Positions 1-5,192 of a stretch of DNA of 5,530 nt are shown here, in pieces. The stretch spans positions 1 through 5,530 of the forward strand of contig JAYUGL010000136.1 in assembly GCA_043738385.1 (NCBI GenBank), in the 5' to 3' direction. Both the position numbers and the translations under genes were made by a program. Position 1 is the stretch's first letter, and every line of letters begins with the position of its first letter. The notes beneath the pieces were generated by a model that saw only the letters and a list, made by a program, of their open reading frames with translations, did not search any database and was not told the DNA's origin. This DNA is from JANYCD01 sp043738385. Its GTDB lineage: Bacteria > Pseudomonadota > Gammaproteobacteria > Burkholderiales > Rhodocyclaceae.

Positions 1-473
1 TGCCCGACAGCTATGCCGCGCGCACCAACCGTCCCGGCAACGTCGGCGTGATCGGTCTCGCGGTGTTCCGCGAATACGAGCCGCCGCAACCGGTCGTCAT
101 GCCTGCGCCGATGCCTTACGGTGAATTGAGGAGCGACTCGCTCAGCAAATCCGCCGAGGCCGAAGCTGGCGCAAGCGCCGCGCCGGCACAGCGCAAATCC
201 GAGGATCAGGCCAACGACAGGCGCGCTGATAAAGCCAACTCCGCAATGCGCCAGCGCGAGGAAAAACTCGGCACCGGCCACGGCGAACGCGAATCCTCGC
301 AAGTGAGTTACACCGATTTTCGCCGTGCCAGTGAGCGACCCGCTGAAGTCATCACCCTCTACTACGACAGCTACCGCAACCTGCTCGCACGCGGCATTGT
401 CCCGCAACCATCGCGTGGCATTCCCAATCCGTTTCCAGGCAGCGGACAGTTCGTGCCGGACCCGAGAGGATGA
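1..473 (+). CDS. C-terminal part of an unrecognised protein (5' end outside window)
   Basis: The reading frame is open from the left edge (first full codon at base 3) to a TGA at 471-473, so this is the last 156 or so residues of a longer protein; the GTG at 48 is probably internal. I do not recognise the family. The visible part begins with a well-ordered stretch (PDSYAARTNRPGNVGVIGLA, then VFREYEPP). A long charged, Ala/Glu/Arg/Lys-rich and probably disordered segment follows (roughly bases 120-300). It ends with a short folded-looking tail containing YYDSYRNLLARGIV and a Pro/Gly-rich terminus (PNPFPGSGQFVPDP). No transmembrane segment or catalytic motif is visible. It converges on selD with a 28-bp gap and no clear terminator. 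Coding is supported by the GC-rich codon pattern and the sensible stop position; function is unknown. Confidence 0.6.
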   Translation, partial: PDSYAARTNRPGNVGVIGLAVFREYEPPQPVVMPAPMPYGELRSDSLSKSAEAEAGASAAPAQRKSEDQANDRRADKANSAMRQREEKLGTGHGERESSQVSYTDFRRASERPAEVITLYYDSYRNLLARGIVPQPSRGIPNPFPGSGQFVPDPRG

Positions 474-501
474 GCTTCCCGTTCAGGTGATAAGGGACGG
501 C

Positions 502-1539
502 CTACAGCACGCTGATGCCCGGCGCACCAGCGCGCAGACCGCCGATGATCGCCGCTTCGGCAAAGCCGTCCTGGCGAAAAATTTCCAGCACTTGCGCCGC
601 GTTCTCCGCTTCGCAGGCCACCAGCAGTCCGCCGCTGGTTTGCGGGTCGCTCAGCAGCTTGCCCTTCCATTCCGGGCACTGTGGCGGCAACTTCACCTCG
701 TGGCCGTAACCGCTCCAGTTGCGGGTCGAGGCGCCGGTGGCGATGCCGGACTGCACATGGTTCAGAGCTTCCGCGATGACGGGAATCGCAGCGAAATTCA
801 GTTCCGCAGCCAGGCCTGCGCCGTGACACATTTCGAGCAGATGACCGGCCAGGCCGAAGCCGGTCACATCGGTCAAGGCGTGCACGCCAGGCAGCGCGGC
901 GAGGCGCGGGCCGGGCGTGTTGAGGCGGGTGGTGCAATCCAGCATCGCGGCGTAGCCGGCGGCGGATAGCTGACCTTTTTTCAGCGCCGCCGAGAGGATG
1001 CCGACGCCCAGCGGCTTGCCGAGGATCAGCAGGTCGCCGGCCCGGGCGGCGCTGTTGCGCTTGACCAGCTTCGGATGCACCAGGCCGATGGCGACCAGGC
1101 CATAGATGGGTTCGAGCACGTCAATGGAATGGCCGCCGGCGATGGGCACGCCGGCCGCCGCGCAGACCGATTCGCCCCCGGCGAGAATGCGCTGGATCAC
1201 TTCTTCGGGCAACTTGTCGAGCGGCATGCCAACCAGCGCCAGCGCGAACAGCGGCTTGGCACCCATGGCATACACGTCGGACAGTGCATTGGTGGCGGCG
1301 ATGCGGCCGAAGTCGAACGGGTCGTCAACAATTGGCGTAAAAAAATCGGTGGTGGCAACGATGGCCTGCTCGTCGTTGAGCTTCCACACCGCTGCGTCGT
1401 CGCTGGTTTCGGTGCCGACCATCAGCGCGGCAGGCAGGGCACGCAGCGGCGACGCCGCAAGCAGGCGGGAAAGCACGGCGGGTGCAATTTTGCAGCCGCA
1501 GCCGCCGCCATGAGAAAATTCTGTCAGTCGTATATTCAT
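502..1539 (-). CDS. selD: Selenophosphate synthase (selenide, water dikinase)
   Basis: Makes selenophosphate from selenide and ATP in the cytoplasm; selenophosphate is the selenium donor for selenocysteine and for 2-selenouridine in tRNA. The 345 residues are close to the E. coli protein (347). The N-terminal glycine-rich loop HGGGCGCK carries the catalytic Cys14 and Lys17, matching E. coli Cys17 and Lys20, so this is the cysteine form and not the selenocysteine form. The metal-binding aspartates are present with the same offset of three: Asp48 in TSDDAA, Asp88 in NALSDVYAMG, and Asp224 in LTDVTGFGLAGH. Other family signatures are TTDFFTPIVDDPFDFGRIAA and AGGHSID. The ATG at 1537-1539 fits the family N-terminus. 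It is divergent from selU, whose product uses selenophosphate, with an 11-bp gap, so its promoter must lie inside the start of selU. Identification is firm. Confidence 0.97.
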   Translation of the reverse strand: MNIRLTEFSHGGGCGCKIAPAVLSRLLAASPLRALPAALMVGTETSDDAAVWKLNDEQAIVATTDFFTPIVDDPFDFGRIAATNALSDVYAMGAKPLFALALVGMPLDKLPEEVIQRILAGGESVCAAAGVPIAGGHSIDVLEPIYGLVAIGLVHPKLVKRNSAARAGDLLILGKPLGVGILSAALKKGQLSAAGYAAMLDCTTRLNTPGPRLAALPGVHALTDVTGFGLAGHLLEMCHGAGLAAELNFAAIPVIAEALNHVQSGIATGASTRNWSGYGHEVKLPPQCPEWKGKLLSDPQTSGGLLVACEAENAAQVLEIFRQDGFAEAAIIGGLRAGAPGISVL

Positions 1540-1550
1540 GGTCAGGTCGC

Positions 1551-2603
1551 ATGGCGAAAAATGGTCCGGTCACCGTAGCACAACTGGGGGAGTTCGACGC
1601 CTTGCTCGACGCACGTTCCCCGGCCGAGTTTGCCGACGACCATGTCCCCGCCGCGATCAATTGCCCGGTGCTGAGCAACGAGCAGCGGGTCCGCGTTGGC
1701 ACGCTCTACCAGCAGGTCTCACCGTTCGAGGCGCGCAAGCTCGGCGCGGTGCTGGTGGCACGCAACATCGCGCAGCACATCGAGACCCTGATGCTGGAGC
1801 AGCCCAAGAGCTGGCGGCCGCTGGTCTATTGCTGGCGCGGTGGCCAGCGCAGCGGCGCTTTTTGCCACATCCTGCGCGAAATTGGCTGGGATGCGCAGCG
1901 CCTGCACGGCGGCTACAAGAGCTGGCGCCAGCATGTGCTGGCGGGGCTGCAAACACTGCCGCCAACTTTGCACTACCGCGTGATCAGCGGCCCCACCGGC
2001 AGCGGCAAGAGCCGCCTGCTGGAACGGCTGGCGGTGCAGGGCGCGCAGGTCTTGCATCTGGAAGCGCTGGCACGCCATCGCGGCTCGGTGCTCGGCCTGT
2101 TGCCGGAGGACACCCAGCCGAGTCAGCGCGGATTTGAAACCGCCTTGTTCATGGCGTTGTCCGCTTTCGATGCGGCGCGGCCGGTGTTTGTCGAAGCCGA
2201 GAGTCGCTTGATCGGCAAGCTGCGGGTGCCGGATGCGCTGCTCCACGCGCTGCGTGCCGCGCCCTGCATTGCACTCGACGTGCCGGCCGCCGCGCGGCGC
2301 GATTTTCTGCTGGGGGCCTATGCGTACTTGCTGCGCAATCCGGAATTTCTCCGTCAGCAACTGCAACGGCTCAAGGAAATTCAGGGCAGCAACGTGATCA
2401 GTCGCTGGAACGCGCTGATCGCTGCCAACGACTATGCAACGCTGGTGGATGAGCTGCTGGCCTGCCACTACGACCCGCTCTACCACCGCGCACAGCATGG
2501 CCACTTTGCCCAGTTGCGGCAGGCGCATCGCTACGCGCTGGCCGAGATCAGCGATGCGACGCTTGACGCATTGGCCGCCCGGCTGATGTTGCAGGCGCAT
2601 TAG
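1551..2603 (+). CDS. selU: tRNA 2-selenouridine synthase (MnmH/SelU/YbbB)
   Basis: Converts 2-thiouridine at the wobble position (U34) of Lys, Glu and Gln tRNAs to 2-selenouridine, through a geranylated intermediate, using selenophosphate. The protein has 350 residues (E. coli 364). An N-terminal rhodanese domain (about 1-130) has the active-site loop YCWRGGQRSG with Cys94, equivalent to E. coli Cys97. A P-loop domain follows, with Walker A GPTGSGKS at 147-154. Further family motifs are LARHRGS (about 173-179), VEAESRLIG (about 214-222) and HYDPLY (about 306-311). The ATG at 1551 is chosen because the rhodanese fold begins directly after it; the frame stays open further upstream but only over the selD start. 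A weak AGG (1544-1546) is the only ribosome-site candidate and is closely spaced. All key residues are intact. Also named mnmH or ybbB. Confidence 0.96.
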   Translation: MAKNGPVTVAQLGEFDALLDARSPAEFADDHVPAAINCPVLSNEQRVRVGTLYQQVSPFEARKLGAVLVARNIAQHIETLMLEQPKSWRPLVYCWRGGQRSGAFCHILREIGWDAQRLHGGYKSWRQHVLAGLQTLPPTLHYRVISGPTGSGKSRLLERLAVQGAQVLHLEALARHRGSVLGLLPEDTQPSQRGFETALFMALSAFDAARPVFVEAESRLIGKLRVPDALLHALRAAPCIALDVPAAARRDFLLGAYAYLLRNPEFLRQQLQRLKEIQGSNVISRWNALIAANDYATLVDELLACHYDPLYHRAQHGHFAQLRQAHRYALAEISDATLDALAARLMLQAH

Positions 2604-2724
2604 TCAATATTTGTTGCCTTGGCGCAGCGCAGTTGAAGGGCAAACGCTGATTGCCGCGACTTAAGCCCTGCCATGGACAGCATGGTTCCGGATTGGTATG
2701 CTGGCGAAAATAAAATTGAAATAC

Positions 2725-2739
2725 GTCCCGATCCGGGAC
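2725..2739. repeat. Perfect 6-bp inverted repeat, operator-like
   Basis: GTCCCG, spacer ATC, CGGGAC. It sits just downstream of the AT-rich TAAAAT at 2711-2716, where a repressor site could lie, or it could simply form a short RNA hairpin. No regulator gene is nearby, so any role is inferred. Confidence 0.35.
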
Positions 2740-2802
2740 ATGGCGCGCCGGTATTGTGGCCGTTTTTTAGGTTCTACTAAATTCAGCCAGATGATTGATG
2801 AC

Positions 2803-2833
2803 AAAGGAGTTGTCGATGGACGGAACGTTATGA
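2803..2833 (+). promoter_or_regulatory. Possible leader mini-ORF (MDGTL) with strong Shine-Dalgarno
   Basis: AAAGGAG at 2803-2809 stands 6 nt before an ATG at 2816, which opens ATG GAC GGA ACG TTA TGA. The AGGAG is also the loop of a 5-bp hairpin (GACAA 2800-2804, TTGTC 2810-2814), so ribosome access could depend on folding. A second hairpin follows at 2846-2863. The arrangement resembles a translated leader ahead of the SnoaL-like gene, but such short motifs also arise by chance. Confidence 0.25.
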
Positions 2834-2845
2834 GGGGGTTCAACT

Positions 2846-2863
2846 GACGGAAAGCTATCCGTC
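2846..2863 (+). repeat. Small hairpin upstream of the SnoaL-like gene
   Basis: GACGGA, loop AAGCTA, TCCGTC, followed by TTTC. The stem has 6 bp. The T run is too short for a confident terminator; an attenuator-like element or chance are alternatives. Confidence 0.3.
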
Positions 2864-2933
2864 TTTCAGGGTCCCTACTTTTCGTTCGGCCCGCTTCGGA
2901 CCACACCGGTCGGATCAAGAAGGGAACACTAGA

Positions 2934-3491
2934 ATGAGCGAAAACGCAGCTGCAAGCCCTGTCCTCACGCCGGATCAGCAGGTCCTCAATGACCTCTGGG
3001 AAGAGCACGTACGCGATGAGTTCGCGATCCGTGATACGGAAGCGACCCTTCGGACAATGGTTCCCGATGCCTACGTCAACCATGTTCCGGTGATGACCGG
3101 CGGCGTCGGCCACGAAGCGCTGCGCAGGTTTTACTCGCAGTTCTTCATCCCGCAGATGCCGCCGGACACAGAGATCGTGCCGGTCTCGCGGACCATCGGC
3201 ACCGATCGGCTGGTGGACGAGATGATATTCCGCTTCACCCATACAACGGAGATGGAATGGATGCTGCCGGGTCTCGCCCCCACCGGCAAGCGGGTTGAAA
3301 TCCCGCTGGTCGTGATCGTCCACTTCCGAGACGGAAAGCTGGCGCACGAGCACATTTACTGGGACCAGGCTTCGGTTCTGGTTCAACTTGGGCTTCTCGA
3401 CACTTTCGGTCTGCCGGTGGCGGGCGTTCAAACAGCGCAGAAGGTGCTTCATCCGAGCCTGCCCTCGAACGAATTGATCGGGCGGACATGA
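2934..3491 (+). CDS. NTF2-like / SnoaL-like family protein
   Basis: A 185-residue soluble protein with the cone-shaped alpha+beta fold of the NTF2/SnoaL superfamily, which contains small cyclases, isomerases, hydratases and many proteins of unknown role. The N-terminal helical part (about 10-45) is followed by DAYVNHVPVMTGGVGHEAL, where family members shape the pocket mouth. The C-terminal half has the typical block APTGKRVEIPLVVIVHFRDG, then KLAHEHIYWDQASVLVQLGL (about 115-154), with polar pocket candidates His138, His140 and Asp144. The ATG at 2934 is supported by AGAAGGGA at 2918-2925, 8 nt upstream. No signal peptide or membrane segment is visible. Substrate cannot be told. Close relatives are sometimes labelled carboxymethylenebutenolidase by transfer from fused proteins, which this sequence does not justify, since no alpha/beta-hydrolase domain is present. 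It stands alone, with no attC site directly upstream or downstream. Confidence 0.82.
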   Translation: MSENAAASPVLTPDQQVLNDLWEEHVRDEFAIRDTEATLRTMVPDAYVNHVPVMTGGVGHEALRRFYSQFFIPQMPPDTEIVPVSRTIGTDRLVDEMIFRFTHTTEMEWMLPGLAPTGKRVEIPLVVIVHFRDGKLAHEHIYWDQASVLVQLGLLDTFGLPVAGVQTAQKVLHPSLPSNELIGRT

Positions 3492-3576
3492 ACCAGCGTT
3501 GTGATCACTGGGCAATGTCTTGGAGCCGCGGACCTGACCCGCGCATGGATCCGACCGGCTTGAGCTATGCTGCTCG

Positions 3577-3605
3577 TTGCGAAACACTCTGCGTCGGCGG
3601 ATAAA
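3577..3605 (+). promoter_or_regulatory. Candidate sigma-70 promoter in front of cassette 1
   Basis: TTGCGA (3577-3582), a 17-bp spacer, and GATAAA (3600-3605), each matching 4 of 6 consensus bases. Transcription would start near 3612 and enter cassette 1. This is where a cassette promoter is expected, but the match is moderate and the -10 lies in an inverted repeat. Confidence 0.3.
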
Positions 3606-3619
3606 CGCTATTCGTTTAT
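3601..3619. repeat. 7-bp inverted repeat next to the array start
   Basis: ATAAACG (3601-3607), spacer CTATT, CGTTTAT (3613-3619), a perfect match. It overlaps the candidate -10 and ends 3 bp before the R box. It could bind a protein or contribute to a recombination site. Confidence 0.5.
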
Positions 3620-3624
3620 TCGTT
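3609..3624 (+). repeat. Tandem 8-bp direct repeat ending at the crossover point
   Basis: TATTCGTT occurs twice in direct succession (3609-3616 and 3617-3624). The second copy contains the G/TT crossover position (3622/3623) at the start of cassette 1. attI sites are known to carry direct repeats bound by the integrase; here the likeness is only positional. Confidence 0.55.
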
Positions 3625-4163
3625 AGGGGTCTATGAAATCCGTACCCATCTTCGAAATCAACAAGCCCTTGCTTTGGGCGTTTGGTGGCTTCGTTTTCGC
3701 CACCCACATAGCTGTGGCCACGTTCGCTCTTGTTGCTGGCGTCTTAGGTCGCGGACTCTCTATCGATCGAACAACAAACATTGCGCTCACCTCTGGAGCT
3801 TTGTTGTTCTCGGTTGTCGGTTTGCTCATCACTGTTTGGTATTTCTACAAAGCTCGTCACACAACAATAACCGAGGCTGGTATCGGTCAGCCAACGCTAC
3901 GCGGCTGGGTTCAACTCAACTGGAACAATGTTCAGCGCGTAAAACTCATGGAACATGGCCTCAAACTCTACGGGCCATCGGCGAACATAACGGTCCCGCT
4001 GGGCGTGTTTCGCCACAAAGAAAAGGTGCTTGCGTTTCTGCTTGGCAAGCTCTCCGCGCAGGGTAAAGTGTGATGCAGCCAACCCTAACATGGCGGTCGA
4101 CCTCGCTCCCTTCGGTCGCTGGACGCTGCGCGATAAAGCCGCGCAGCGCCGGTCACCTCTATG
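3623..4163 (+). mobile_element. Integron gene cassette 1 (two-TM PH-like protein)
   Basis: A 541-bp unit from the T after G3622 to the G of the R' box at 4163. Its first bases (G)TTAGGG are the exact reverse complement of the R'' box CCCTAAC (4083-4089) near its end, so the circular cassette would have a perfectly paired R''/R'. It holds one gene, which starts 10 bp into the unit, and one attC. GC content is visibly lower than in the sel genes. Confidence 0.85.
3633..4073 (+). CDS. Cassette-borne membrane protein: two TM helices plus PH-like tail
   Basis: A 146-residue protein of unknown function. Two hydrophobic segments (about 13-37 and 48-72) should form a helical hairpin in the inner membrane. 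The last 70 residues look like a small beta-rich bacterial PH-like domain: TITEAGI, then GWVQLNWNNVQRVKL, then GLKLYGPSANITVPLGVF, ending in a helix (KEKVLAFLLGKL). This follows the strand order and the W..I/V..V pattern seen in bacterial PH and YcxB-type domains; I infer the fold from pattern only. The ATG at 3633 lies 3 nt after AGGGG (3625-3629), which belongs to the cassette end. It is the only gene of cassette 1; its stop is 9 bp before the attC. It probably depends on a promoter upstream of the array. No catalytic motif is seen. Confidence 0.72.
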   Translation: MKSVPIFEINKPLLWAFGGFVFATHIAVATFALVAGVLGRGLSIDRTTNIALTSGALLFSVVGLLITVWYFYKARHTTITEAGIGQPTLRGWVQLNWNNVQRVKLMEHGLKLYGPSANITVPLGVFRHKEKVLAFLLGKLSAQGKV

Positions 4164-4169
4164 TTGAGG
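4083..4169 (+). other. attC: attC recombination site of cassette 1 (87 bp)
   Basis: R'' CCCTAAC (4083-4089), 5-nt spacer, L'' GGTCGACC (4095-4102); then L' GGTCACC (4151-4157), 5-nt spacer, R' GTTGAGG (4163-4169). L'' pairs with L' except for one extra C, which is an extrahelical G on the bottom strand, as in classical attC sites. The centre folds as a perfect 8-bp hairpin, GCTGCGCG (4125-4132) with CGCGCAGC (4140-4147), and a second 5-bp one (4098-4102 with 4114-4118). The last R' base deviates from GTTRRRY. Confidence 0.92.
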
Positions 4170-4724
4170 CAGCACATGCCCACACAGCCCGTAGCGTTTG
4201 ACGCGGAGTATTCCCCCGAACTCATTGAGCTAGCCGCGCGCACGTTCCGCGACTATCTGCTCAAGCGCTACGGGCCGTGGTTAATCGCTGCGTGCATTGT
4301 CAATGCAGTCGGCCTTGCGCTGTCGCTTTGGCTTGGTGCCAAGACTGACGCGATCTTGGCGGGGGTAGTGTTCATTGTTGTCCTCGGGCCGGTCTGGTTG
4401 CTCTATAAGTATCTTGTTGGTCCCACTCAGTATGCGGCCAGACTGAAGCGCTTCCTGCCGTCGCATGGGCGAGTATCGGTCGGCTCGGAGGCCGTGTCGC
4501 TCGTGGTGCGCGGTCAGGAAACCACAATTCCATGGTCCATCGTGAAGGTTGTGGTGGAAACACACGCTCTCTTCCTGCTTGTGCTCTCCCCGTTTGCGTT
4601 TACGTTCGTCCCTAGGTCCGGTCTGCCAGTCGAGGCCTATGACACGCTTCATTCAAGGTCTCAGTCCGGTGCTGCCTAACCCTTCGAGAGAGACGCCTGC
4701 CGACAGGCGTCTCTTAGCTGCACC
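4164..4724 (+). mobile_element. Integron gene cassette 2 (YcxB-like protein)
   Basis: A 561-bp unit beginning TTGAGGC and ending at the degenerate attC (4674-4730). Its opening, read with the preceding G, is GTTGAGGC, which equals GTTAGGC (the complement of its own R'' GCCTAAC) with one inserted G. This is consistent with ageing of the recombination ends. One gene. Confidence 0.75.
4176..4679 (+). CDS. Cassette-borne YcxB-like membrane protein
   Basis: A 167-residue protein of unknown function. The N-terminal 30 residues are soluble (AFDAEYSPELIELAARTFRD). Two transmembrane helices follow (about 34-54 and 59-80). The C-terminal part (about 98-150) has the pattern of YcxB-type PH-like domains: a strand RVSVGSEAVSLVV, then TTIPWSIVKVVVETHALFLL, then AFTFVPRSGLP, which is the family's typical W..I..V.E....LL......F.P ending. 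The start at 4176 is chosen over the in-frame ATG at 4161 because GAGG (4166-4169) sits 6 nt before it and because the upstream ATG lies inside the attC. Its TAA stop (4677-4679) is part of the R'' box GCCTAAC, a common arrangement in integron cassettes. The overall plan matches its neighbour in cassette 1. Confidence 0.78.
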   Translation: MPTQPVAFDAEYSPELIELAARTFRDYLLKRYGPWLIAACIVNAVGLALSLWLGAKTDAILAGVVFIVVLGPVWLLYKYLVGPTQYAARLKRFLPSHGRVSVGSEAVSLVVRGQETTIPWSIVKVVVETHALFLLVLSPFAFTFVPRSGLPVEAYDTLHSRSQSGAA

Positions 4725-4730
4725 TTGGGC
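4674..4730 (+). other. attC: Degenerate attC site of cassette 2 (57 bp)
   Basis: R'' GCCTAAC (4674-4680) fits RYYYAAC exactly. The centre is a strong hairpin, 11 bp with a 4-nt loop (4689-4699 with 4704-4714). The right end is CTTGGGC (4724-4730), where GTTGGGC would be expected: the crossover G is C. L''/L' pairing at the usual 5-nt distance is poor. That a boundary lies here is supported by TTGGGC matching the R'' (GCCCAAC) of the following cassette. The hairpin alone could also act as a transcription terminator, though no T run follows. Confidence 0.7.
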
Positions 4731-4779
4731 ATCAGTATCGAGTTTGCGCGACAATTGGCATTTTCGTAGGAGCAAAATC

Positions 4780-4986
4780 ATGGAACTTACCGCTGTCCTC
4801 ACTCACGCCGAAGAAGGTGGATACATCGCTCTGAATCCTGAAACGGGCACCACAACCCAAGGAGAAACAGTTGAAGAGGCGATTGCAAATCTGACGGAAG
4901 CAACCACACTCTATCTTTCTGAGTTTCTTCTTCCACCTTCAGGGCATCCCCTGGTAACAATGTTCAGCGTTCCTGCTCGTGCCTAA
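4780..4986 (+). CDS. hicB: HicB-family antitoxin
   Basis: A 68-residue protein with the partial RNase-H-like fold of the HicB antitoxin family: two strands with the EEGGYIALNPETG turn (about 11-23), TQGETVEEAIANLTEATTLYL (about 26-46) with its usual helix, then a short tail. HicB binds and blocks the RNA-cleaving toxin HicA. This is a short form without room for a C-terminal DNA-binding domain, so autoregulation through it alone is not evident. A good AGGAG (4768-4772) lies 7 nt before the ATG; the 55 bp between the cassette boundary and the start show no convincing promoter. The stop overlaps the GTG start of the hicA remnant by 8 bp, the usual translational coupling. The frame is intact although its partner is not. 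Confidence 0.85.
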   Translation: MELTAVLTHAEEGGYIALNPETGTTTQGETVEEAIANLTEATTLYLSEFLLPPSGHPLVTMFSVPARA

Positions 4987-5185
4987 GCTACCCCGCATCT
5001 CCGGGGCAGCCGCAGGAACGGCTGGGGTTCGTGAAGGTTCGCCAATCTGGCAGCCACGTCATCATGCGGCGCGGTTCAAAGGGTTGCGTAGTTCCAATGC
5101 ATAGCGAAAAGTCAAGGTCGGAACTCTTTCCGGGGTACTCCGTCAGGCTGACGTATCCCCTGAAGAATTTATCGCTGCACTTTGA
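4979..5185 (+). pseudogene. hicA: HicA-family mRNA interferase toxin, broken by two frameshifts
   Basis: HicA toxins are small dsRBD-like RNases that cut mRNA. Three segments in different frames spell one complete HicA. Segment 1 (4979-5014, GTG start) reads MPKLPRISGAAA. Segment 2 (5016-5108) reads ERLGFVKVRQSGSHVIM, then RRGSKGCVVPMHSE. Segment 3 (5111-5185) reads VKVGTLSGVLRQADVSPEEF, then IAAL and TGA. Compared with the family, about 11 nt are missing near 5015 (the usual Ala-Leu part of helix 1), and the frame slips again at the A run 5106-5110 (one base lost or two gained). The catalytic His (codon 5055-5057, in GSH) is still encoded. Restored, the protein would have about 71 residues, the normal size. 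Read as is, the GTG frame gives a nonsense tail. Sequencing error cannot be excluded for the A run, but is less likely for the 11-nt gap. Confidence 0.85.
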
Positions 5186-5192
5186 GCATGAT

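Larger units (their letters stand above)
2604..2933. other. 330-bp gene-free stretch between selU and the SnoaL-like gene
   Basis: No convincing gene is seen on either strand. It holds a 6-bp perfect inverted repeat at 2725-2739, an AT-rich stretch at 2707-2721 containing a -10-like TAAAAT (2711-2716) without a good -35, a strong Shine-Dalgarno followed by a five-codon ORF (2803-2833), and a small hairpin at 2846-2863. It is less GC-rich than the sel genes. No clear rho-independent terminator follows selU. The long minus-strand frame crossing it is best explained as the antisense of the SnoaL-like gene. Confidence 0.5.
3492..3622. other. Junction between chromosomal part and cassette array
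   Basis: About 130 bp without a convincing gene. It leads to GTTAGGG at 3622-3628, the R box at which cassette 1 begins. No R''-type box (RYYYAAC) and no L'-like box at the usual 5-nt distance is seen, so it is not a normal attC. The features listed at 3577-3624 make an attI-like or secondary insertion site possible, but without an integrase gene beside it this stays open. Confidence 0.4.

Noticed and set aside
474..501. Terminator between the convergent left gene and selD
   Set aside because: The 28-bp gap has no stem followed by a T run on either strand.
1719..2600. 293-codon open frame on the minus strand inside selU
   Set aside because: selU on the plus strand has all its catalytic motifs; the antisense product is Gln/Arg/Ala-rich and matches nothing.
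3488..3604. 38-codon ORF overlapping the SnoaL-like stop by ATGA
   Set aside because: The overlap looks like translational coupling, but the peptide is unlike any family, has no own ribosome site and ends in the putative junction site.
2661..3707. 348-codon open frame on the minus strand
   Set aside because: It lies antisense to the SnoaL-like gene, crosses the array junction, and its product is rich in Arg/His/Pro without any recognisable family pattern. It looks like a shadow of a GC-rich gene.
4161..4175. Upstream ATG at 4161 as the start of the YcxB-like gene
   Set aside because: It sits within attC spacer and R' sequence with no ribosome site, while ATG 4176 has GAGG at good spacing and lies wholly inside its cassette.
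4689..4714. 11-bp hairpin as a plain rho-independent terminator
   Set aside because: No T run follows, and its place between an exact R'' box and a TTGGGC that matches the next cassette's R'' fits the central stem of an attC better. A terminating effect in RNA remains possible.
4979..5101. Reading the GTG frame after hicB as an intact small gene
   Set aside because: Only the first 12 codons match HicA; after that the match continues in other frames, so the frame to the TAG just past 5101 is a frameshift product.
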